The notes under the pieces were generated by a model. It worked only from the letters and a program-made list of their open reading frames with translations. It ran no database searches and had not been told where the DNA came from. From assembly GCA_004292955.1 (NCBI GenBank), contig RDXX01000096.1:1-40419 (forward strand): a stretch of 40,419 bases of DNA. The letters are read 5' to 3'. The translations under genes were made by a program, and so were the position numbers. The DNA is from Oscillatoriales cyanobacterium (lineage in GTDB: Bacteria > Cyanobacteriota > Cyanobacteriia > Cyanobacteriales > Microcoleaceae). Of this stretch, positions 1 through 6,165 are shown one piece after another. Position 1 is the stretch's first letter, and every line of letters starts with the position of its first letter.

Positions 1-532
1 TTATTCCTGTAGTTTTAGGACTGTGGACTAAAATTACTAACGTAGATGTCTAACATTGACTACTTTTGGGTAGCTTTGTCCATGTTTTTACGAGCGGTTC
101 TCCCATCTTTGCGATCGCCCCACCAGAGAATTTTGTCTCTCAAACCCGGTTTCTGTCTCCAAGACACTCTAACTTTATCAAGACTATTTGGGCGATCGCC
201 TCAACCTGAGTGCTGATTTTGAGCAGATATCTAGAATCTCCGTGAATAAGCTACTTTGCACAGGTACGTAGTTGCGCTTCAGCGCTCTTTCATATAAACA
301 GCGCCGAAGTGTAACAACGTACTTAACAATTAGTCCGCATATTATGCGTTGTATAAGTTCTGTTGCACTTAAATTTAAGCTTGATGGCGCGCTATGAATT
401 CTCGCTCAAAATAATTTAAGTCAGCAGTTGCTGACATATTAAATCCGCGACAGATTAGTTCTGGAAATACACCGGAATACAGAGAGACTTTAGGCTAGCA
501 ACGCCATAGCTGAAAAACTGTGGCTAAAATAG
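1..532. other. spacer with no recognised gene
   Basis: I see no credible coding sequence or structural RNA here. The stretch contains HIP1 sites (GCGATCGC near 110 and 193), a fragment reading AACCCGGTTTCTG near 148 that resembles a common cyanobacterial dispersed repeat, and the palindromic repeat described separately at 264-322. The window starts inside this spacer, so a gene end to the left cannot be excluded. Confidence 0.5.
264..322. repeat. dispersed palindromic repeat, single copy
   Basis: The left arm runs GTACGTAGTTGCGCTTCAGC and continues GCTCTTT. The right arm, after a short AT-rich loop, is an imperfect complement ending CAACAACGTAC. The same arms recur three times near 14373-14614, so this is a repeat family and not a chance hairpin. 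It would fold into a long hairpin in DNA or RNA. No coding capacity. Confidence 0.75.
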
Positions 533-560
533 CAAAACCCGCCGGGGCGGGTAGTTTTGT
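533..560 (-). terminator. rho-independent terminator of the DUF2993 gene
   Basis: On the minus strand the stem is CCCGCC (546-551) with GGCGGG (538-543), followed by TTTT, about 60 bases after the stop codon of the gene at 620-1375. The plus strand also has TTTT after the stem, so it may work in both directions. Confidence 0.65.
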
Positions 561-619
561 TAAGCTATAAAATTTTTCCCACTAATCTGATTTGTCGGCT
601 AAGCTCAGCACGCTGAGGC

Positions 620-1375
620 TTAGCGCTTTCCTTTGGGGAACTGTTCGATGCCAGCCCAGCCGTAAAAAACCAGCTCGTCGTTTTGAACTCGACAGCGGTC
701 TACTCGCAGTTGAGTGCCCTCTAAAGCAAATTTGTCTAAGTCTAGCAAGTTATTTACGTGGGCAATTATAGCTTGAGCCAAGTCTACTGCTTGCCCGTCA
801 CCGCCGTAAGTAACGCTGACAAATTGGATTTTGCGCCGGTCTTCTACTTGCAATTGAGCTGTAATATCTATTTTGACTGGTTCGCTGTCCTGGCCGATCG
901 TAATCTCGGACTGAAGCCGAATTGATTTGTCTGTTCCGAAGCTGACTTCAGTGTTTTGAAAGTACAGAGATTGCTCTTGGTATTTCAGCTTTTGGAGTTT
1001 TTCAACTACAAAAGGTGTATTGAATGAGGTGGTTAAATCCGATCGGCTTAAGACTACTCGCATATTTGCCTGGGTAGGCTGCCGCAATTTGACTTGACCT
1101 GCAAAAATCGCCCCAAAATCAATGGAGAGTGCTTGCAAGTAGAGTTCCATCACTTCTATACGCAGGCCGTTATACATCAACATACCTTTACCAACGAAGT
1201 CGAAACCGTCGATGCTTCCCTGCAAGAGTTTGGCTACAGGTTCGACTCGGATGTTGGCTTCTGCCTTTTCAGAACGTTTGAATAAGGCTGCGATCGCAGC
1301 TCCTGCTACTTTGCTGACAAGGCGATCGCCACTTTGACCTTGAAAGGATGTACCGCTAAACAAAGCTGCTACCAT
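620..1375 (-). CDS. DUF2993 (LmeA-like) conserved protein
   Basis: A 251-residue protein of the DUF2993 type, a family common in cyanobacteria and related to phospholipid-binding LmeA of mycobacteria. The fold expected is a lipid-binding beta-rich domain. Supporting segments are a central IEVMELYLQALSIDFGAI region, repeated alternating hydrophobic strands, and a C-terminal ELVFYGWAG motif. The N-terminus (MVAALFSG...) has no convincing signal peptide and no membrane helix, so it is probably cytosolic or peripheral. It is transcribed alone, has HIP1-rich codons near its 5' end and is followed by a good terminator. The family call is by recognition; the exact ligand is unknown. Confidence 0.75.
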   Translation of the reverse strand: MVAALFSGTSFQGQSGDRLVSKVAGAAIAALFKRSEKAEANIRVEPVAKLLQGSIDGFDFVGKGMLMYNGLRIEVMELYLQALSIDFGAIFAGQVKLRQPTQANMRVVLSRSDLTTSFNTPFVVEKLQKLKYQEQSLYFQNTEVSFGTDKSIRLQSEITIGQDSEPVKIDITAQLQVEDRRKIQFVSVTYGGDGQAVDLAQAIIAHVNNLLDLDKFALEGTQLRVDRCRVQNDELVFYGWAGIEQFPKGKR

Positions 1376-1502
1376 TTATTCGTTTGCTGATCTACAGTCG
1401 CTATTATAGCCTCTCATTAAGAAATGTTAAAATAGCTTGTGCTTATTCACTTTATAAGCAGAAGTTGTTTTTTGTCTGCCTTGAAAGTAACATTTTGGAA
1501 AT

Positions 1503-2096
1503 TTAAGGACTCAGGGGCGTGCCTTGGAGACAAGCGCGATCGAGCAAAGCTCCATCCCAGACGGTATGTTCGATCGCAGCACAGAGCAAATTAGCCCCCG
1601 TCAGGTTAGCACCGCGCAGTACGGCTCCATTCAGGATAGCTTCTTCTAAATCAGCTCCCGACAAGTCTGCGCCGGACAAATTGGCATTGCTCAAATCTGC
1701 CTGCTGCAAGATGGCGCGAGCCAAATTAGCACCCCGCAAATCGGCTCCCCGCAAATCGACACCGCTCAAGTCCAAATTGCCGATCGAGGCCGCCGTCAAA
1801 AAAGCACCCCCAAAACTTGCATCGCGGACTAAAGCATTAGCAAAAGAAGCACCGCGCAAGTCAGCATTCCGAAAATCAGCCCCGCGCAAGTCAGCACCGC
1901 TCAAGTCTGCGCCGCGGAGGTTTGCTCGCAGCACCGCCCGCTGCAAGTTAGCACCGGTGAGATTAGCTCCTGTTAAGTTGGCTTGAGATAAGTCGGCACC
2001 TGCGAGATCGGCTCCCGCTAAGTTTGCGCCGGCTAAATCTATGCCGGCCAATATATGAATTTTGCCTTGGCGTATGGCTTCGAGGTCATGAGTCAT
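1503..2096 (-). CDS. pentapeptide-repeat protein
   Basis: A 197-residue protein made almost entirely of A(D/N)LXX pentapeptides (e.g. LAGADLAGADLSQANLTGA), from about residue 18 to residue 180. Such repeats fold as a right-handed quadrilateral beta-helix; the repeat count fits roughly 8 coils. A short N-terminal cap (MTHDLEAIRQGK) precedes the helix and a short C-terminal tail closes it. There is no signal peptide or membrane segment. These proteins are numerous in cyanobacteria and most have no known partner. The reverse strand shows a long open frame caused only by the repeat codon bias. The repeat family is certain; function is unknown. Confidence 0.92.
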   Translation of the reverse strand: MTHDLEAIRQGKIHILAGIDLAGANLAGADLAGADLSQANLTGANLTGANLQRAVLRANLRGADLSGADLRGADFRNADLRGASFANALVRDASFGGAFLTAASIGNLDLSGVDLRGADLRGANLARAILQQADLSNANLSGADLSGADLEEAILNGAVLRGANLTGANLLCAAIEHTVWDGALLDRACLQGTPLSP

Positions 2097-2120
2097 TAGT
2101 TTTTAGTCATAAGTCATAAG

Positions 2121-2279
2121 TCAGTTGGCAGTTGGCAGTTGGCAGTTGTCAGTTGGCAGTTGTCAATTACTAGGGTACACACCGTAAACAGAAAATTAGG
2201 TTGCGGAATTCGTACTAAATCCGTAGTCCTGACGCACCATACAATAACTGTCCACTGTCCACTGTCAACTGTCCACTGA
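2121..2279. repeat. heptamer short tandem repeats (STRR)
   Basis: Two blocks of degenerate 7-base repeats flank a short unique stretch. Block one is about 2121-2166 (units CAGTTGG / CAGTTGT). Block two is about 2247-2278 (units ACTGTCC / ACTGTCA). They lie between the pentapeptide gene and the DICT/HD gene. The same kind of array recurs in most spacers of this window. Confidence 0.85.
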
Positions 2280-2294
2280 ATTACCCAACTTATT

Positions 2295-3707
2295 TTACAA
2301 TGCCGGAGTTGCCGCGATCGTGCGATCGCCCAAATCCTCCAACCAGATATTAGGCAGTTGGCTGGGGCGGGTGGGTAACTCCATCAAACCCATATCTGCG
2401 AGTCTGACGACATTCCCGAGAGTTTCCACCAAAGCCGGATCGAAGCGAGTACCCGACAGTTCGCGGCACTTTTCTAAGGCTGCTGTCAAACTCAAAGCAG
2501 GACGATCGCCCCGCGGTTGAGTCAAGTCTTGGAAACAAGCGACCAAACCCAAAATCCGCGAAGCAACGGGTATCCCTTCACCTCGCAAACCCTCGGGCCT
2601 GCCGCTGCCGTCCCAATTTTCGAGTTTGTGCTTGACAATTTCGGCGACTGGTGCTAATTCCGGCATTGCTTGGAGGAGTTGGGAACCGATGAAACTGCGA
2701 TCGCGCCAAAATGATAGAGTTCCTTGGTCGAATTTATCGGAAGTGCGATCGAACACCTCATTCGGCGCCGAAACCAAGCCGACTCGAAACAGCAATCCCG
2801 CCAGCCGCAGCCTTCGCAGTTGCAAAGCCGGCAAATCCAACAATTGACCCAAAGTTTCCGACAAAGCCGCCACCTGCAAAGAAGCTGTGGGATTTGAGGT
2901 GTCGCGTTCGTCTACGCGCTGGGCCATCCGCAGAAAAGCTTGCAGTTTGTTGGCGTTCAAATTGCGGCTGACGCGCAAAGCTTGACCTTCCAATTCCCAC
3001 AAATCGCGAGTTTGGCGGTTAATTGCCACCATTTGCTGCTGAGAACTTTGCAGGTAAGTAACGATGCGGGATACTACGCCACTAATGTCTGCCAAGGGCG
3101 GGCCTTTGGTAGCAAGAATTTCGTGATGAATTTCTAGCAAACTGTCGGCTAGGGAGGGATTATAATGTCGTGTTTGTTCTATAAAAATTTCTGCTGACGC
3201 CGACACCAACGACTGGTCAAACGACCACAAACCGTAGAATTTTCGCTCTGTATCGACTTCTGGCTTGCCCTCTGGCAAGTATTCCTGGGCCGTAAGTTCG
3301 CGACAAAGCACCATTGCTTTGTATGTGGGGGCCAGGATGATTAAATTCCATTCTTGGATAATGGGGTCGATCTCATCAAGTTCTATTAAAGATACATTTT
3401 CTAATTGACCGGTTTTGTGGGTAGCGAAACCGCTGTCGGCTACTGCACCGATGACAACTTGTCGAGAAGCCTTAGCAATATCGAAGTAGCGATCGGCTTC
3501 TTGCAAATACCATTTTCCCTGCTGAAACGTCACCAAAACCAGCGGTTTGAGTGCGAGATCGTCCCCGCTGCTGGTTTGCAAGATGTGGTCTTCTAGGGCG
3601 TGACACAGGGCTACTAGGGTGTTTTTGAAGTATACCCCGTAGCTAGAAGGCAGTTTTCCGTCGGGAAGTGTAGCTTGTAGTCTGGCGAGAGTTGATTCTG
3701 GATTCAT
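2295..3707 (-). CDS. DICT sensory domain protein with degenerate HD-GYP-like domain
   Basis: A 470-residue protein counted from MNPESTLARL. Residues about 20-240 match the DICT domain, a sensory module found with two-component and cyclic-di-GMP proteins and very common in cyanobacteria. Residues about 275-440 look like an HD-GYP/HDOD-type helical domain: the second half is clear (HKLENWDGSGRPEGL at 360-374, then IPVASRIL). The place where HD(I)GK should be reads LLFRVGL (305-311), so the first metal-ligand pair is missing, and GYP is changed to GRP. It is therefore likely a sensor or scaffold and not a phosphodiesterase. I chose the ATG at 3705-3707 because the longer frame to 3788 runs into the right end of the IscB element. 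No good ribosome site precedes it. Confidence 0.75.
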   Translation of the reverse strand: MNPESTLARLQATLPDGKLPSSYGVYFKNTLVALCHALEDHILQTSSGDDLALKPLVLVTFQQGKWYLQEADRYFDIAKASRQVVIGAVADSGFATHKTGQLENVSLIELDEIDPIIQEWNLIILAPTYKAMVLCRELTAQEYLPEGKPEVDTERKFYGLWSFDQSLVSASAEIFIEQTRHYNPSLADSLLEIHHEILATKGPPLADISGVVSRIVTYLQSSQQQMVAINRQTRDLWELEGQALRVSRNLNANKLQAFLRMAQRVDERDTSNPTASLQVAALSETLGQLLDLPALQLRRLRLAGLLFRVGLVSAPNEVFDRTSDKFDQGTLSFWRDRSFIGSQLLQAMPELAPVAEIVKHKLENWDGSGRPEGLRGEGIPVASRILGLVACFQDLTQPRGDRPALSLTAALEKCRELSGTRFDPALVETLGNVVRLADMGLMELPTRPSQLPNIWLEDLGDRTIAATPAL

Positions 3708-3732
3708 AAAAATTAATACGGGATGCGGGAAA

Positions 3733-3786
3733 CTCAACGGCTTTAGCCTTGAGAGGGAAGCGACGCGGGGGACTTCAGTCCCCGTC
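3733..3786 (-). repeat. right-end hairpins of the IscB element
   Basis: Two consecutive stem-loops follow the iscB stop codon. The first (3762-3786) is GC-rich, reading on minus GGGGACTGAAGTCCCC, flanked by GACG and CGTC. The second (3733-3753) reads on minus CTCAAGGC, TAAA, GCC-G-TTGAG, with one bulged base. Subterminal hairpins like these are what HUH transposases recognise in IS200/IS605 elements. They could also terminate iscB transcription, though no long U-run follows. Confidence 0.65.
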
Positions 3787-3790
3787 AATC

Positions 3791-5062
3791 CTAATATGCG
3801 TAACTGTAGCCATCTTTTTTGTGAACTATTTTGCAGTATTTATGGCTAATTCCTTGCACCAATTCTGATGCTGAGATGTTGAACGAACCTGTCGTTCTAA
3901 CTGCAACCCGACCAACATATTCACCTATTTTCTTGCCACTGATGACGATTGCTTTTACGATGTCACCAGTTTGAAAGCCTTTAACAAACTTGTTTCGAGG
4001 AACGTACCGAGATGGAAAGCCAAATTTGTCTGTGCGACACATTTGACGGGTTCCGTGTCCAGTTTCCTTGATTAGCAGTGGCTTATTTGTTAATAATTCT
4101 AGCGCTTCAACTTGACCGACACAAGCAGCATCAAGCCAATGAGTTTTAGGTAGTTGCAGCCGACTACGATTGAACTTGGTCAGTCCACCTGAGCCAGTTA
4201 AAACAGGCAACCCCGTTTCTTTTAAGCGACCAAATAACGTCCATCGAGTCGAATTTACCGCAGCAGCATCCTTTAGGGGGCGCTTGGATTGTGTAAGAAT
4301 TCGACTCAGAATGTCAGGTTTCTTTGCTAAGAATTGTTCAATGTTCTGAGTACCTTTCTTCTGGTTGCATTTCTGACAAGCAAGGCAAAGATTAGAAATT
4401 CGATTGCTTCCGCCTTGAGATTTGGGATGAATATGCTCAACTTGCAATGGTACATTTTCGGCGTCGCAGTAAGCACATTTTCGGTTCCATTTGTTAAGCA
4501 AATATTGCCTAACTTCGTAACCCTGTAGTTCGCCTTGGTGGTATTCAATAGCTGAAATTTCAGGATTTTCTAATTGTTGCAAGTCAAATCTGACCAGCTC
4601 TTGAACAATTAAACCGATAGGTGCAAGCCTGCGTAATTTTTCAACCCAAGTCAGGGTGGTTTCTACCCGGTGCTGCAAGGATGGTGCCAACCAACCTTTT
4701 TTGCGGGTACGGTTTAAAAACCTTGCTTGGCGGTAACGAGTATGACGGTTTCGCCTTCCTCGACGCAGTGAACGACGGGACTCAAGACTTGCTTTGATAG
4801 TTTGACCGCGATGAGTTAATTCAGCACCAAAAATTACTTTTTCACCTTGCAATAATGCAATGCCTGTAGTTTTGGAACCTGGATCTAATTTGAGAGTAAT
4901 TGATTCAATGGTTGCTGTTACTGCCTTTTTGAGGATAATGGTACACGGGAATCTTCTGAAGATAGCCGCTTTACCAGCCGTCAGCAACTTACGAGCCATT
5001 GACGACTTGCAAGGTGTGAGTGGTTTTTTGTTTGTGTCAACTACGAAAATAAAATTGGACAT
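3791..5062 (-). CDS. iscB: IscB RNA-guided RuvC/HNH nuclease
   Basis: A 423-residue IscB, the small transposon-borne ancestor of Cas9, which cuts DNA guided by the omegaRNA encoded just upstream. Domain order: PLMP-like N-terminus (residues 1-50, here PLTPC at 14-18); RuvC-I LKLDPGSKTTG with D60; arginine-rich bridge helix about 95-120; RuvC-II IVQEL with E155; HNH about 190-240 with zinc pairs C196/C199 and C229/C232, and H210, N224, N233; RuvC-III HWLDAACVG with D311; C-terminal target-adjacent-motif domain about 330-423. Every catalytic residue I can place is present, so it is probably active. The start at 5060-5062 is chosen because GGAGGGA lies 8 bases upstream on the minus strand; the frame stays open further, but that part overlaps the RNA. 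Confidence 0.92.
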   Translation of the reverse strand: MSNFIFVVDTNKKPLTPCKSSMARKLLTAGKAAIFRRFPCTIILKKAVTATIESITLKLDPGSKTTGIALLQGEKVIFGAELTHRGQTIKASLESRRSLRRGRRNRHTRYRQARFLNRTRKKGWLAPSLQHRVETTLTWVEKLRRLAPIGLIVQELVRFDLQQLENPEISAIEYHQGELQGYEVRQYLLNKWNRKCAYCDAENVPLQVEHIHPKSQGGSNRISNLCLACQKCNQKKGTQNIEQFLAKKPDILSRILTQSKRPLKDAAAVNSTRWTLFGRLKETGLPVLTGSGGLTKFNRSRLQLPKTHWLDAACVGQVEALELLTNKPLLIKETGHGTRQMCRTDKFGFPSRYVPRNKFVKGFQTGDIVKAIVISGKKIGEYVGRVAVRTTGSFNISASELVQGISHKYCKIVHKKDGYSYAY

Positions 5063-5079
5063 TGTTGTGTCCCTCCACT

Positions 5080-5335
5080 TGCGTGTAATGTTCGCTTCGA
5101 CCTGGTTATAAAGGCTTGTTAAGTTTGCAGCACTAACGAGAGTGACTTTAAGTTTGTTTGACTGCAAACGATAGAGCGGAAAACTAGCGTCGCATTCTCC
5201 GGTATCATGACCTAAATAACGTCTCCTTGTAACAGGGGTCTGGTCAGCACAGCTTGCAATTTCTTACAAGCTCAGTCTCTTTAGAGCTGAGTTACTGACT
5301 GCAAAAGGCGGTGCCGGCTCTTAACATATTGTAAC
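5080..5335 (-). ncRNA. omegaRNA (HEARO) of the IscB element
   Basis: A structured, non-coding stretch directly upstream of iscB. On the minus strand a stem CTCAG-CTCT-AA-AGAG-A-CTGAG (5271-5291) sits next to CTTGTAA-GAAA-TTGCAAG (5253-5270), which has a GNRA tetraloop. GTCAG/CTGAC (5295-5299 with 5243-5247) closes both into a three-way junction. A GCCGGCACCGCC segment lies on the 5' side (about 5309-5320). HEARO RNAs are known in exactly this position and serve as the IscB guide RNA, with the guide taken from the flank at the 5' end. Here that would fall near 5320-5350 on the minus strand. Ends are approximate. Confidence 0.8.
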
Positions 5336-5384
5336 GTGCGATCGACCTTCTCGAAAATACTTTTGACAAAAATCCGATTTTTTG

Positions 5385-5525
5385 ATGACTTCCGGCTCCA
5401 CAACCTACAAAAACGGCGATGTGATGGCGATCGATCCGGCTCTTTCAATTTATATCGAACTCAACCGCACCGACAGCGATTTCTTGCTCTTCAAAAAAAA
5501 CGACCTTGCTTATATTAGGGTATGA
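5385..5525 (+). CDS. possible small conserved protein (46 aa)
   Basis: A short frame starting ATG at 5385: MTSGSTTYKNGDVMAIDP, then a strand-like LSIYIELNRT, then DFLLFKKNDLAYI before TGA at 5523. The sequence reads like a compact beta-rich domain and has natural-looking codon use, including a HIP1-like GCGATCGAT. It lies just outside the left end of the IscB element and points away from it. No ribosome-binding site is evident and I cannot name a family. It could be a real small gene or the remnant of a longer one. Confidence 0.4.
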   Translation: MTSGSTTYKNGDVMAIDPALSIYIELNRTDSDFLLFKKNDLAYIRV

Positions 5526-5711
5526 AAATGAATCACTTGAAAATTCAGCTATATTGACTGACTGGCTTGTTTCATTTTTTCAAATTGAGTCTTTCATGCC
5601 GTTGCAGCAGCAACGCCGCATTCGCTAATATAAACTTTTTTGCTTGTGGTTGTTCTACCAGACAGGATATCAGAATATTTATTAATATGTTCTTCATTAC
5701 AATATAAATAC

Positions 5712-5801
5712 AGGACTTGTGCGAAAAATGGAAAACCCAGCCCTTAAAATTGCAGCGTTCTGGGTGCAACGACAAAGTTTTCTCATTAATTCACAAGTCC
5801 T
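5712..5801. repeat. 90-bp MITE-like inverted-repeat element
   Basis: Ends are perfect inverted repeats AGGACTTGTG (5712-5721) and CACAAGTCCT (5792-5801). Internal complementary patches (GAAAAC/GTTTTC-like and CCAG/CTGG) extend the pairing. There is no coding capacity of note. Size and ends fit a miniature inverted-repeat transposable element or a long structured repeat. No clear target duplication flanks it. The rest of 5526-5835 shows nothing recognisable. Confidence 0.6.
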
Positions 5802-5835
5802 ATCTCAGTTTTTCTTCGTCTCAATAAACTTTTTA

Positions 5836-6030
5836 TTATTTACCTTTGGACTCAGAAACATCTGCAATCAAATCATCTTTATCAACTTTTGGAACAAAAT
5901 CAGGCCGTTCTTTGGATTCCCAACCCGGGGGGCGCTTGGAATTATACCACGCAATGGAGCCGATACTAACCGCAGCGACAAATCCAACACCAAGAACTGC
6001 GATCGGAATCATTAGGTTGTTCTCTACCAT
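5836..6030 (-). CDS. small single-pass membrane protein
   Basis: A 64-residue protein from ATG (MVENNLMIPIAVLG). One membrane helix spans about residues 6-28, followed by WYNSKRPPGWESKERPDF and an acidic, lysine-rich tail. The Pro/Trp-rich patch right after the helix is distinctive and looks like a conserved cyanobacterial small membrane protein. A thylakoid or photosystem-assembly role is conceivable but I cannot show it. The start at 6028-6030 is preferred over an upstream TTG because of AGGA about 10 bases before it. It is divergent from the long fusion gene that follows. Confidence 0.65.
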   Translation of the reverse strand: MVENNLMIPIAVLGVGFVAAVSIGSIAWYNSKRPPGWESKERPDFVPKVDKDDLIADVSESKGK

Positions 6031-6165
6031 TTGGTTCAAATCCTTATTTACTGTACTTCTCTAGTATTTTATGTGCTATTGGCGATCGTGCAATATATCC
6101 GAAGACTGAAAATTTGAGCGAATTGCAGCCATAATACTTAGAGATTGAAATTAAAAATCCCCTTT

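Larger units (their letters stand above)
3715..5340 (-). mobile_element. IscB-type (IS200/IS605-related) element with omegaRNA, no tnpA
   Basis: About 1.6 kb unit: omegaRNA at the left end, iscB, then two hairpins and a TTTCCCGCATCCC tail at the right end, all read on the minus strand. This order (omegaRNA upstream of iscB) matches known IscB loci. There is no HUH transposase (TnpA) nearby, so movement would need one supplied in trans. Ends are approximate because no target duplication is expected for this class and no empty site is available here. The right end stops within about 10 bases of the DICT-gene start region. Confidence 0.7.

Noticed and set aside
1519..1986. 155-residue plus-strand frame opposite the pentapeptide gene
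   Set aside because: It arises from the repeat codon pattern of the real minus-strand gene.
3708..3788. Longer N-terminus for the DICT protein
   Set aside because: It translates the right end of the IscB element; the protein-like sequence begins at MNPESTL.
5063..5167. Upstream extension of IscB (35 residues)
   Set aside because: It overlaps the omegaRNA end and lacks a ribosome site; GGAGGGA precedes the ATG at 5062.
5572..5775. 67-residue minus-strand frame
   Set aside because: Its first third is the 90-bp inverted-repeat element; the rest (MKNILINILISCLVEQ...) is short and unrecognised.
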